64,000 nucleotides of DNA from CAVWNR01 sp963756525 (GTDB lineage: Bacteria; Actinomycetota; Actinomycetes; Mycobacteriales; Jatrophihabitantaceae), in contig CAVWNR010000002.1 of assembly GCA_963756525.1 (NCBI GenBank), positions 286,956 through 350,955 of the forward strand, read 5' to 3'. The notes under the pieces were generated by a model. That model was not told the origin of the DNA and made no database searches. It saw only the letters and a list, made by a program, of their open reading frames with translations. Both the position numbers and the translations under genes were made by a program. Position 1 is the first letter of the stretch. Every line of letters begins with the position of its first letter. Of the stretch, positions 47,793-56,488 are shown in pieces.

Positions 47793-48350
47793 GACAACAG
47801 TCAACCAGCTCGTTGTTTCGCATGATAGGGCGTAGAAGTCCGGACGTCTCGGGCCGATCCCCTGGCCACGCGCCGAGGCGAGTTCCGGCCGGCCGTACCG
47901 GGTAGCCGTTGCCCGGCCAGTTGAGCATGCATGAGCAGACCGAACCACCTTTGACCGTCGAGATCGATCCTGGGAATGAACTCCTGTGTAGCCTCAGGGG
48001 CCAGCAGCGATGTCGAGCGGCAGGTCCACCAAGCCCACCAAGTCGGCGACAACACGCGAGCCGACCGTCCGAGGCATCATCTTGGGCGGCGTCATCACAA
48101 CACCAGGCCGACCAAGCATCGCCGTCTCACGCGACCCCGTCACCACCAGATCTACTGGCTGCCGACGCGCCACGCACATCTCCGCTGGTCCTCGGCCACG
48201 CAGTGTTGCGGATGATCCGGCTCCAGCAGGATGAGGACCATTCGCATGTTCGCGCTCCTGGCACTCCCTACTATGACCGCGAATCCGTTTTGGCTTCCGG
48301 ATCGTGCGTGAGTCGGGTAGTCCACACGTCATCGCGGCCGGGGTGACTGA
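47793..48350. other. Unassigned region
   Basis: About 560 bases with lower GC and no recognisable protein. Short open frames exist on both strands (48010-48234 plus, 47994-48332 minus), but neither has a ribosome site or family resemblance. Confidence 0.4.
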
Positions 48351-48665
48351 CTACTCGCGGCTGAGAGACAGCGCAAGGTTCGGAACGGCGAACGACAGGA
48401 GCCATGTCGGCCAGAGGTTGGCTCCATGGCATCGGAAGGTAACGAGCTCGCCGTCGGCCGCGTCGAAGGTGCGGCCTCGGCTCGAGTATCGGCCTTTGCG
48501 GACTAGCAATGTGTGAGTGCCGGATGGGACGGAGATCTCGATCGTCTCGTGCCACTCGATCGAGCCGGCGCCGTTGCCGTCGATCAGGACGTCGAACGTG
48601 CCGCGACGGAGTTCGATGCGACCGATACCAACGATTGTTCGCGTCAGCTTGACAGTGGCTGGCAC
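48351..48665 (-). CDS. Small beta-rich protein with C-terminal hydrophobic segment
   Basis: 104 residues. Residues 1-75 alternate in a PEGA-like beta pattern (IELRRGTFDVLIDGNGAGSI; EISVPSGTHTLLVRKGRYSS), then TFDAADGELVTFRCHGA. Residues about 82-97 (NLWPTWLLSFAVPNLALSL) are hydrophobic. I do not recognise a named family; a surface- or membrane-attached carbohydrate/peptide-binding beta sandwich is possible. GTG 48665 follows GGAAGGGAG. Same strand as the ABC genes but about 50 bases after the permease stop. Confidence 0.6.
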   Translation of the reverse strand: MPATVKLTRTIVGIGRIELRRGTFDVLIDGNGAGSIEWHETIEISVPSGTHTLLVRKGRYSSRGRTFDAADGELVTFRCHGANLWPTWLLSFAVPNLALSLSRE

Positions 48666-48718
48666 TGGGGTCTCCCTTCCGGCGAGCAATCCTGATCGTT
48701 GTTTGTAGGTCGAAGGTC

Positions 48719-49456
48719 TCAACTCCGTCGCCCAGTGAGGAGCCGTTCTCGGTCGAACAGCGTGGCGACGGCGCGCCAGCCGAGCCCGTCGATGACGAGC
48801 AGGACGGCGGCCAGGCCGAGCGCGAGCCCGAGCGACAGGCTGATCACGTTCAGGGACATCAGCGCGACCACGGCGAGCGGCGGGAGGCTGGCGAGCACGG
48901 CGAGCTGCTGGGCGGCGCGCACATCGCTGGAGCGGGTGGAGATCGCGATGCCGACCCAGATCGACCAGCCGGCCAGCAGCGGCGTGAACAGCAACTGGAC
49001 CAGCAGGTGGGAGCGTTGGAATACCGCCGATGCGACGGCCGGGTGGGCGAGCAGCGCCGCGGCGCCGAGGAAGATCCCGAACAGGGCGTAGCCGATTAGC
49101 AGGGTCGGCAGCAGAATCGCTAGCGCCTTACCGAGCAGGAACTCCTCGCGGCGAATCGGCGTGGCCAGGACAGGTTCGAGGGTGCCCTGCTCGCGTTCGC
49201 CGACCACCGAGTAGGCCGACAGGGCGGACGGCACGAACGCGGGGATGAGCAGCAGGTACAGCAGGGACAACCCGATTCGGGTGTCGAGCTTGCTGCTGGG
49301 TGCCGTCGTGGGGATGGCGAACAGCTGGATCGTCGGCACGACTATGAAGACGAGCGGCACGATCACCATGGTGAGGACGATGAACCGGTTGCGCCGGTAG
49401 TCGCGCAGTTCCTTGGCGGTGATCGCCGTGATCCGGGTGCGGTTGAGGTTGGTCAT
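48719..49456 (-). CDS. ABC-2 type transporter permease
   Basis: 245 residues. N-terminal cytoplasmic helix (TAITAKELRDYRRNRFIVLT), then six helices; the SVVGEREQGTLEPVLATPIRREEFLLGKALA loop after helix 2 is the hallmark of ABC-2 exporters. Expected to export a drug, lipid or peptide together with the ATPase that overlaps it by four bases (ATGA). Inner membrane. Confidence 0.87.
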   Translation of the reverse strand: MTNLNRTRITAITAKELRDYRRNRFIVLTMVIVPLVFIVVPTIQLFAIPTTAPSSKLDTRIGLSLLYLLLIPAFVPSALSAYSVVGEREQGTLEPVLATPIRREEFLLGKALAILLPTLLIGYALFGIFLGAAALLAHPAVASAVFQRSHLLVQLLFTPLLAGWSIWVGIAISTRSSDVRAAQQLAVLASLPPLAVVALMSLNVISLSLGLALGLAAVLLVIDGLGWRAVATLFDRERLLTGRRS

Positions 49457-50454
49457 CTGCGCGCCTCCACGTCCTCGTCGACGAGCTCGAGGTAGACGTC
49501 TTGCAGCGAGTGCCGTGACTCGGCGAGGGACAGGATGTCCGCGCCGGCCGCCACCAGCACCCGGGCCACCGCCGGGGCGGCGAGCTGTGGGTCGGTGACG
49601 GCGAGCAGATACCCACCGGCGGCGTCGGGCTGCCAGCCGGTGACCGCGGGCAGGCCGGCGAACACCCCGGCCGGGTCGGGCAGCGGCGCGCGGGTGCGCA
49701 CGGCGAGCTTGCGGGTGAACAGCTGCGCGCGTAGCTCGTCAGGCCGGCCGACCAGGCGCAACGTCGTGTTCAAGATCGCCACCCGGTCGCACAGCTGCTC
49801 GGCCTCCTCCAGCCGATGCGTGGTCAAGAAGATGGTGACCCCCCGTTCCCGCAACTCGGCGATGAGCTGGTGTACCTCGCGCGCCGCGACCGGGTCGAGC
49901 CCGGAGGTCGGCTCGTCGAGGAAGAGCACCGTCGGGTCGTTGAGCAGCGCCCGCGCCAGCGCCACCCGCTGACGCAGCCCTTTCGACAGCGCCCCGCAGG
50001 TGTCGCCGGCCCGCTCGACGAGGTTGACCGCGCACAACGCCCGCTCGATCCGCGCCGGCGCGTCAGGCAGTTGGTACAGCCCGGCGAAGCAGCGCAGATT
50101 CTCCGCGACGGTCAGCCGCAGATACAGCCCCGGCGACTCGGGCATGATCGAGATCCGCGCCCGGATCCGCGGCCCGTTCTCCGCGCCCAGCGGCATGCCC
50201 GCCACGATCGCCGTACCCGCGCTGGGCGCGATCAACGTCGCGAGCATGCGTACGGTCGTGGTCTTGCCTGCGCCGTTCGGGCCGAGGAAGCCGAACACTT
50301 CTCCGTGGCCGACCTCGAAACATACGTCCGACACGGCCACCCGCTCACCGAACCGTTTCGTCAGATGATCGACCACCAGCGCGGGAGCCTTCCCGGTCGC
50401 TCGCGCGGCGGCGGTATCGCCAAGAGCTGTCGCCTCATCCCTCCCGCCGGTCAC
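49453..50454 (-). CDS. ABC transporter ATP-binding protein
   Basis: 333 residues. Walker A LGPNGAGKTTTVRMLATL, Q-loop near ISIMPESPGLYLRL, signature ALSKGLRQRVALARALL (LSxGxxQ), Walker B VLFLDEPTSGLDP and switch His in TTHRLEEAEQL. C-terminal 90 residues form the DUF4162-like domain of drug exporters. GTG 50454 is my start. Divergent from the SPFH gene across the GTGATATCAC repeats at 50496-50521. Confidence 0.9.
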   Translation of the reverse strand: MTGGRDEATALGDTAAARATGKAPALVVDHLTKRFGERVAVSDVCFEVGHGEVFGFLGPNGAGKTTTVRMLATLIAPSAGTAIVAGMPLGAENGPRIRARISIMPESPGLYLRLTVAENLRCFAGLYQLPDAPARIERALCAVNLVERAGDTCGALSKGLRQRVALARALLNDPTVLFLDEPTSGLDPVAAREVHQLIAELRERGVTIFLTTHRLEEAEQLCDRVAILNTTLRLVGRPDELRAQLFTRKLAVRTRAPLPDPAGVFAGLPAVTGWQPDAAGGYLLAVTDPQLAAPAVARVLVAAGADILSLAESRHSLQDVYLELVDEDVEARR

Positions 50455-50495
50455 GGGGCGATCACCGCGATGCGGCCGGCGGCCAACGTTCGAAA

Positions 50496-50527
50496 GTGAT
50501 AGCACTCCTTTGTGATATCACTAGACT
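50496..50527. promoter_or_regulatory. Paired GTGATA palindromes between ABC and SPFH operons
   Basis: GTGATAGCAC (50496-50505) and the perfect palindrome GTGATATCAC (50512-50521), centres 16 bases apart, followed by TAGACT (50522-50527), a possible -10 for the SPFH gene. They may bind the ribbon-helix-helix protein encoded at 51503 and control both directions (inference). Confidence 0.55.
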
Positions 50528-50556
50528 GGGCAACGGTCAACTGGACGGAGGCGCAG

Positions 50557-51483
50557 GTGAGCGACGACCTCGCACCGCGGGAGGTTTCCGGTGACGTCCA
50601 CGAGCTGACCGTGCCCGTTGTTGCCGGCCGCCGCGTATTGCCCGCGTGCGTCATCGCACTGGCCGGGTCCGCGGTGCTGTTCGGCTTCGCCGTGCGGGCC
50701 GCGGTGCACGGCACCGACGGCGGGCGGGCCGGCCTCTGGGCCGCGGCCGTCATCGTTGCCGTGGCGGCGATCAACGGGCTGCGCGGGCTGACCAGGCTCG
50801 CGCCCGGCGAGGCCGCGGTGGTGCAACTGTTCGGCCGCTACCTCGGAACCCTGCGCACCCCTGGCCTGTGGTGGGTCAGCCCGTGGGCCACCCGGCGCCG
50901 CATCGCAACAACGGTGCGCACCCACCAGAGCGCGATCGTGAAGGTCAACGACGCCGACGGGATCCCGGTCGAACTCGCCATGGTCGTCACCTGGCGCGTC
51001 ACCGACACCGCCCGCGCGCTGTTCACGGTCGACGACTTCTCGCGGTTCGTGACCGGCCAGTGCGAGATGGCCCTGCGGCACGTCGCGGCCAGCCACCGCT
51101 ACGAGTCCGCCGACCCGGCGGAGCCGTCGCTACGCACCAGCGGCGGGCAGCTCACCGCCGAGCTGGCCAAGGAAGTCCGCCAGCGGGTCGAACCGGCCGG
51201 AATCACCGTCGCGGACAGCCAGCTCACCCACATCGCCTACGCACCGGAAATCGCCCATGCCATGCTGCGCCGTCAGCAGGCCGCGGCCATCGTCGCCGCC
51301 CGCCAGCAGATCGTCGACGGCGCGGTCGGCATGGTGCAGCTCGCCCTCGACCGGCTCGAGTCAGAGCACGTCGTCGACCTCGACGAGGAACGCAAAGCAA
51401 CCATGGTCAGCAACCTGCTCGTGGTGCTCTGCAGCGACCACGCCACCCAGCCCATGGTCAACGCCGGATCGCTGTACCTCTGA
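50557..51483 (+). CDS. SPFH/band-7 (slipin/prohibitin-like) membrane protein
   Basis: 308 residues. Two N-terminal helices (LPACVIALAGSAVLFGFAVR; LWAAAVIVAVAAINGLRGLT) then an SPFH domain: LAPGEAAVVQLFGRYLGTLR, VKVNDADGIPVELAMVVTWR, FVTGQCEMALRHVAASH and the helical EIAHAMLRRQQAAAIVAARQ. Such proteins form membrane microdomain scaffolds. GTG 50557 follows GGACGGAGGCGCAG; the ATG 50512 lies inside the palindrome. The next gene is 20 bases downstream on the same strand. Confidence 0.87.
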   Translation: MSDDLAPREVSGDVHELTVPVVAGRRVLPACVIALAGSAVLFGFAVRAAVHGTDGGRAGLWAAAVIVAVAAINGLRGLTRLAPGEAAVVQLFGRYLGTLRTPGLWWVSPWATRRRIATTVRTHQSAIVKVNDADGIPVELAMVVTWRVTDTARALFTVDDFSRFVTGQCEMALRHVAASHRYESADPAEPSLRTSGGQLTAELAKEVRQRVEPAGITVADSQLTHIAYAPEIAHAMLRRQQAAAIVAARQQIVDGAVGMVQLALDRLESEHVVDLDEERKATMVSNLLVVLCSDHATQPMVNAGSLYL

Positions 51484-51502
51484 ACCCAGGAGCAAGGCAC
51501 AC

Positions 51503-51712
51503 ATGGCGCAACGCAAGAACGTCCTCATCCGCATCGACCCCCGCGTCTACGACGCACTCGCCCGCTGGGCCGCAGACGAAGTCCGCAGCACCACCACCCA
51601 GATCGAACTACTCCTACGCGAAGCCTTGCGTGAAGCCGGCCGCCTCCCCGCCAACGCCGGAGACCTACCACGCCGCTGGCGGCCGCCACGCAACAACAAG
51701 AAGCCCGCCTGA
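51503..51712 (+). CDS. Ribbon-helix-helix (Arc-like) DNA-binding protein
   Basis: 69 residues. KNVLIRIDPRVYDALARWAA is the RHH strand and first helix; DEVRSTTTQIELLLREALRE the second helix, with a basic tail (PRRWRPPRNNKKPA). A typical dimeric regulator with no toxin partner visible; it is downstream of the SPFH gene in one operon. The GTGATATCAC sites at 50496-50521 are its best candidate target. Confidence 0.8.
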   Translation: MAQRKNVLIRIDPRVYDALARWAADEVRSTTTQIELLLREALREAGRLPANAGDLPRRWRPPRNNKKPA

Positions 51713-51725
51713 CCGGCCACACTGC

Positions 51726-51837
51726 GACGCAGCGCCGACGAGCAGACACGTCCGCCCGGCTCGAGGACGCGCGCGACCTCGGCAGTCGCTTTGGCGACGT
51801 CGGGGAAGAACATGTACGCGAACGTCTCGGATCTCAT
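51726..51837 (-). pseudogene. Methyltransferase fragment
   Basis: Reads FAYMFFPDVAKATAEVARVL then EPGGRVC, motif post-II/III of a class I SAM-dependent methyltransferase (FPDxxxAxxExxRVLxPGGR). No SAM-binding motif I and no continuation, so only a fragment squeezed between two operons. Confidence 0.6.
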
Positions 51838-51854
51838 CGCCGCTCGGCATCGCC

Positions 51855-53500
51855 TCAGCTGACCGTCACCGGGACGGGCGAAGAAGCGATGCCGTTGGCG
51901 ATCACCTCGAGGCTGCTGGCTCCGGTCGGCGTCGAGGCGGGCAGCGTGAACCGGGTCGACGACGCCGCGCCCGGCGCGACCGACACCGAACTCCAGTCGC
52001 TGGTGCGCGCGTAGGTGACGACGTGGCTGGACGTGTTCGTGATCCGCACGATCGGGAAGTTGGTGGCGTCCTGGACGTCGTCACCGTATGCGGCGCCCTG
52101 GTCGAGGCCGGCGAGCTGGGTTCCGGACAGGGTCGCCGACTTGCCCGCCTTCAGGTTGGTGGTGCTGATCGAGTTGATCGACGGCGCCCATGCCGGGTTG
52201 GCCGTGCCACCGGCGGTGTAGACCTCCATGTCCGAACTTCCGTCGTTGAACAGCACCTGCCCGTTCGGCAACACCAGCAGCCGCGTGTAGTAGGTCGAGT
52301 CGTTCCCGGCGTTCGGCACGTTCGGCACCGGGCTGAGCGTGCGGGTCTGGGCGTTGTACAGCATGAACACGATCGGGGCGTTGTACACGCATGGGCTGAC
52401 GTCGAAGAGCGCGTTGCCGTCCGGCAGCACTGCCCCGGGTCCGTCGGCGCTGTCGTACTGCATGCCGCCGATCGTGGGAATCGCCGGGCCGTTGACCCAC
52501 GTCCCGGCCGACGTGTGCAAGGCGGTGGCCGCCGGGCTGCGGGTCGTGCACGGGGCCGGGGCCTCCGGGCCGGACCCTGCGCCGACCACGAAGGTGTCAC
52601 CGTTCGGCAGCAGCAGCTGCGGCCCGATCTCAGCCGACGGGGTGTTGACCGGTGACCGCACCGTGTTGCCGGCGAACGTCCAGTTCAGCGTGCTGGGGAT
52701 GAACCGCTCGGTGGTGGGCGTCAGCCAGGTGTCGACGGTCAACAGGCTGCCGTCGGGCTGAAGGGTCCAGCCCTCCTCGTCGTTGGGATCGTTCTTGCCC
52801 TGCCCGGACAACGGTAACCAGTTCAGCCCGGTGGCATTGAACAGCGCAAGGCGGTGGAAAGGATGGGGTTCGAGCTCGTGCAATTCTGGCAGGCCTGCTG
52901 CTGCATGTAGGTGCCGTTCGAAAGCACGATGCCCATCGCGTCGCCGATGTTCGTCCAACCCGCCGGCGGGGCAACCGACCGCCAAGTGTCGGTCACCGGG
53001 TTGTAGATCGCGCCCTTGTTCGTCCAGGTCGGGGTGCCGCCGAGGTACTCGCCGCCCTCGACGATCATCCGGCCGTCCGGCAGGATCGCCGAGCTGAAGT
53101 ACAGCGGGTTGTACGACGCAGGCATCGACGCGATCTGGCTCCAGGTGCCGTCGGCGTAGCTGCCGTGCGAGTCGGGCGTGAGCTTGTACCACAGGTTGGT
53201 GCCGCCGGACTCGGGCTCGGCATGCACCAAGACGGTGCCGTCGCTGGCGAGCAGCATTGAACCCGGGGGGAACGGCGGCGCATGGCGCAGCTTCGCCCAC
53301 GGCGAGCTCTGGTTCGTCGACACGTTCGGCGCGAATGCCGGTTTGGCGTGCTTGACCGGCGTGAGTACCGGCCGCCGGTTGGCGACCGAGGGCCCGTTCG
53401 GCGCCGGGGCCGCCGCGCTGACGCCGCTGACGAGCCCACCTACAGTGATCAGCGCCGCTGCGGCGCCGACCGTCACCAAGCTCCGCCGACGCATCCTCAT
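51855..53500 (-). pseudogene. Secreted kelch/galactose-oxidase-like protein with one frameshift
   Basis: The N-terminal part (MRMRRRSLVTVGAAAALITV, signal peptide; then kelch strands such as SSAILPDGRMIVEGG) runs in one frame and ends at a stop near 52823. The C-terminal part (LALFNATGLNWLPL onward, GKNDPNDEEGWTLQPDGSLL and a DUF1929-type end SPVPVTV) continues in another frame. Adding one G near 52848 would restore SNPILSTALALFNATG, so a single lost base separates the halves; a sequencing error is possible. Full length would be about 545 residues. The usual Tyr-His before (T)xLLLPDGxV is Tyr-Tyr (STYYTRLLVLPNGQV), so a copper oxidase function is doubtful. ATG 53500 follows GGGAG. Confidence 0.8.
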
Positions 53501-53818
53501 CGAAGCTCCCATCGCGCGTGCAACCGCTTCGGGCCGCCCGGCGGGAAGGGCGGTCGCGTGCGCACCCGCCGCGAGCCCTGGACAAGGGTGACCCTAGCCA
53601 CATCTCGGTGGTACACAAGCCCTGGCGGGAATCTCCGCCTCTCCCGAACTGGTCACTGGCGCCGATGAGGATCATGACCAGACCAGTCGCCGCGCCCGCT
53701 CCCTCACCCTCGGACGCAGTGAAGCCACCACTAAACTCCTCTTCGACCCCAGCGCACATCGGCTCATCGGCGCGGGGACCTTCTACCCAAGGAAATGGCT
53801 GACAGAAGGGCAGAGCAC

Positions 53819-54553
53819 ATGGCAGACATGACCGGACAGGTAGCGCTCGTCACTGGCGGCGTCCGGGGGATCGGGCGGGCGATCTGCGATCGCCTCGCCG
53901 GCCGCGGGGTGAGCGTCGCAGCCGGCTACTCGCGGGACAAGGACGCCGCGGACCGGTTCAAGCACGACCACCCCGGCGCGAGCGTGCACCAGGGCAACAT
54001 CGGCAACGTCGAGGACTGCGAACGCGTCATCCAAGAGGTCCTGGATGCCCACGGGAAGCTGGACATCCTGGTCAACAACGCCGGCATCACCGTGGACAAG
54101 ACGGTCCGGAAGATGAGCCCGGCCGACTGGGACCGCGTCGTCCAGGTCAACCTGTCCGGCGCGTTCTATCTGTCCCGGGCAATCCTGCAGCATATGCTCG
54201 ACCGAAATTACGGGCGGATCGTCAACATCAGCTCGATCATCGGCGAAGCCGGCAACATCGGCCAGGCCAACTATGCCTCGGCCAAGGCCGGGCTGTTCGG
54301 CCTGACCATGAGCCTGGCGCAGGAGACCGCCCGCAAAGGGATCACCGTCAACTCGGTCGCGCCCGGTTACATCTCGACCGAGATGGTCGCCGCCGTGCCG
54401 AAGGAAGCCCTCGACAAGGTCATCGCCAAGATCCCGGTCGGGCGCCTCGGCGAACCAGACGAGGTGGCCCGAGTCGTCGAATTCCTCGCCGACCCGGAAT
54501 CCGCCTTTATCACCGGCCAGATCTACTCCGTCAATGGCGGCCAATACATGTAG
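53819..54553 (+). CDS. Acetoacetyl-CoA reductase-like SDR (PhaB/FabG type)
   Basis: 244 residues. Cofactor loop VTGGVRGIGRAICDRLA, NNAGITVDKTVRKMSPADWD, Ser in NISSIIGEAGNIGQANYASAKAG with YxxxK, VAPGYISTEMVAAVPKEALD. The TxDKTVRKMxxxDW and GxxGQANYxxxKAG strings match PhaB, the NADPH-dependent acetoacetyl-CoA reductase of PHA synthesis. No phaA or phaC follows. It gives (R)-3-hydroxybutyryl-CoA, the monomer coated by phasins. ATG 53819 has AAGGGCAGAGC before it; 53795 is the longer option. Confidence 0.85.
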   Translation: MADMTGQVALVTGGVRGIGRAICDRLAGRGVSVAAGYSRDKDAADRFKHDHPGASVHQGNIGNVEDCERVIQEVLDAHGKLDILVNNAGITVDKTVRKMSPADWDRVVQVNLSGAFYLSRAILQHMLDRNYGRIVNISSIIGEAGNIGQANYASAKAGLFGLTMSLAQETARKGITVNSVAPGYISTEMVAAVPKEALDKVIAKIPVGRLGEPDEVARVVEFLADPESAFITGQIYSVNGGQYM

Positions 54554-54659
54554 CGGAGCGATCGGGCACATCGCGGCCGCCTTGCTCGCCTGGACCATTG
54601 ACCTGCTGAACTTCGTCGAGCGCGCACCCACTCGCCGGCCGGTCCCACGCTCGGCGACC

Positions 54660-54866
54660 AGCAGCCGATCCGGCTCGGCACGGTGTTGACGAACCCGGCC
54701 CGCTTGGGCCACTCGGAGGCCGCGAGCGACGCACGACACCGCATGGACGAAATCATCTGCGCCCACCTCCGCGAATGCAACGACAACCGCAGCGACCGTT
54801 CCCCACTTCCTGGTCCGGTCTGCCGATGACCGCGACCTCTACGACCGCGGGATGGGACACGACGCG
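54660..54866 (-). pseudogene. Remnant of an AMP-forming acyl-CoA ligase C-terminus
   Basis: Minus strand. One frame gives VVSHPAVVEVAVIGRPDQEVG (as in VLxSHPAVxEAAVIGxPDExWG), another about 70 bases on gives CRASLAASEWPKRAGFVNTV (as in CRxxLAxYKxPKRxxFVxxLP). Both lie in the right order for an ANL ligase end, joined by frameshifts. The rest of the gene is absent. Confidence 0.65.
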
Positions 54867-54899
54867 CCTTCGACGTCGAGCGCCGACGCCGCCGCGGAT

Positions 54900-55013
54900 G
54901 CGGTTCGTGACCCGCTCGGCGCTGCGCTTGCCGTACCGCGCGCCGCAGGTCGCGTCCACCTCCGCGCCCATCAGCGCCTCGGCGAATGTCTTCACCATGC
55001 CCCGAAGCAGATC
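54900..55013 (-). mobile_element. IS256-family transposase fragment
   Basis: Reads LLRGMVKTFAEALMGAEVDA then CGARYGKRSAERVTNR, the N-terminal signature of IS256-type transposases (FAEALMxAEADALCGAxYGxRSxERxNxRNGY). It stops after ERVTNR, and the next bases join the acyl-CoA ligase remnant. No terminal repeats found. A scar of an insertion. Confidence 0.75.
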
Positions 55014-55142
55014 AAGTACTTAGCAACACGTGAACTGAGTCACGAGTTGCCGGAAATGCGACGAAAGCCCTACTACCCTGACTGATCGGCTTCCGCTAGC
55101 GTCCAGCCAACAAACCACTTCGATCGGGGGAGGAACGGAGAG

Positions 55143-55931
55143 ATGCGCAAAGTTCTGCAGGTACTCGCGGTCTCGGCAGGCGCGGTGGCACTGGTGTTGT
55201 CGGGCACTGCCGTCGCGTCTGCAAACGGCACTGCCGGGTCTAGCACGTGGCATAGGGCGTACACGTGCACTGGTGGCCACATTCCGTCGGGAAACTACGC
55301 CAGCATCACGGTCACCGGCACGTGTGACGTACCGGCTCACGCCGTGATAAGGGTCGCCGGCAATGTGTTCGTTGCCGCCCATGGTGTGCTCGATGCGCAG
55401 AGCGCGCCGTCGACGATCACCGTCGGGCGCAACGTCACCGCGGTTACCGGCTCGCTGCTCGGGTTGGGTTGCCAGCCGACTTCCTACACCGGCAACTCGG
55501 CACATCCGTGCACCGTCGACCCAGACGGGCACTCCACCATCGCCGTGAACGGTAACGTCACCACCCTCGCCGCGGACACCGTCCTGCTGAACGGAATCAG
55601 GGTCAAAGGAAACGTCACGCTGGCCGGAGGCGGCGGCGACATTCCCTGGTCAATCAAGAACAACACGATCCGCGGCAATCTCACGGTATTCGGGCAGACG
55701 ACCAACTGGCTCGGCGTGCTCTTCAACCGGATCGGCGGGAACGCGACGCTGCTTGGCATCAAGGTGACCGACACCGACCCGGGTGCTCCGGGCGTCTTCG
55801 TGGTTCGCAACACGATCGAGCGGAACCTCGTTTGCTTCGGACTCGCCCCAGGCGTGTCCGGCGGCTTCGCTCCCGGCGAGGTCAACGTCGTCGGCCGCCA
55901 CGCAATCGGTCAGTGCGCGTCCCTGGTCTGA
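55143..55931 (+). CDS. Secreted beta-helix-like protein with GNVT repeats
   Basis: 262 residues. Sec signal peptide (MRKVLQVLAVSAGAVALVLS, cleavage near ASA-N). The mature part is Cys-poor, beta-rich and repetitive: HAVIRVAGNVFVAAHGVLDA, TITVGRNVTAVTGSLLGLGC, STIAVNGNVTTLAADTVLLN, GIRVKGNVTLAGGGG, ATLLGIKVTD. The spaced GNVT/GNLT/GNAT turns look like a right-handed or bactofilin-like beta-helix. Function unknown; surface adhesion or matrix protein is possible. GGGAGGAACGGAG precedes the ATG, and a strong hairpin follows it. Confidence 0.8.
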   Translation: MRKVLQVLAVSAGAVALVLSGTAVASANGTAGSSTWHRAYTCTGGHIPSGNYASITVTGTCDVPAHAVIRVAGNVFVAAHGVLDAQSAPSTITVGRNVTAVTGSLLGLGCQPTSYTGNSAHPCTVDPDGHSTIAVNGNVTTLAADTVLLNGIRVKGNVTLAGGGGDIPWSIKNNTIRGNLTVFGQTTNWLGVLFNRIGGNATLLGIKVTDTDPGAPGVFVVRNTIERNLVCFGLAPGVSGGFAPGEVNVVGRHAIGQCASLV

Positions 55932-55948
55932 CCTCGTTTTCGTAGCCC

Positions 55949-55992
55949 CGTCCGTCCGCCACCCCTGGGCTCAAGCGGGTGGCGGACGGACG
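55949..55992 (+). terminator. Terminator hairpin
   Basis: A perfect 16-base-pair stem: CGTCCGTCCGCCACCC (55949-55964) with GGGTGGCGGACGGACG (55977-55992), 12-base loop, 17 bases after the secreted protein's stop. No U tract. Confidence 0.7.
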
Positions 55993-56096
55993 ATGTGACG
56001 ATAGGTTGTCTGGACGAGAGGATGCCCCGGTTACCCAGGCAGGCACCCGTTTAGCGCAACGCGAAACCGGTCACGCGTGTCGGTGAAATGACCTGA

Positions 56097-56369
56097 TTAC
56101 CGCTTGGCGGGGGTGGAAGCCCGCGAAGCGACAACGACTCCGGACAGGTCCCGCCGGCCGCCCCGGTCGTGGCGGGCGAGCTCCATTCCGGCCCGGGCCA
56201 GCGCGGCGTACAGCTCGCCCCACACGGGGCCGAACGCGGCGTTGGGCGCCTGCCAGTTCGGCTTGTCCAGTCGATGGAACCAGGCGGTGTCCGGGTCGGC
56301 GCCGGCCTGTCCGAGCGCGGCGGCGGCGGCGGTGGCCGCTGCCGCGGCGAGTGGTCGTGCGAGAAGCAT
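56097..56369 (-). pseudogene. Truncated TspO/MBR-family protein
   Basis: 90 residues. AWFHRLDKPNWQAPNAAFGP and VWGELYAALARAGMELARHD match TspO helices 1-2 (WxxLxKPxWxPPNxxFGPVWxxLY), but helices 3-5 (normally to about 155 residues) are missing and replaced by GGRRDLSGVVVASRASTP. TspO binds porphyrins and responds to oxidative stress; here it is unlikely to work. Same strand as the CFA-synthase operon downstream of it. Confidence 0.65.
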
Positions 56370-56488
56370 CCGTCCTCCTGTTGCTCGGCTCGACCGCCGC
56401 CGCGGCGGTTCCGGTCAAGCCTGTCTCGGATCGGGGGTCCGTCGATTGCATACCCGTTGTTCTTCGCCCGGCACCGATGCCGGGGTGC

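Noticed and set aside
47994..48332. Open frames in the 48 kb gap
   Set aside because: Both strands have frames, neither with ribosome site, family resemblance or consistent third-position G/C.
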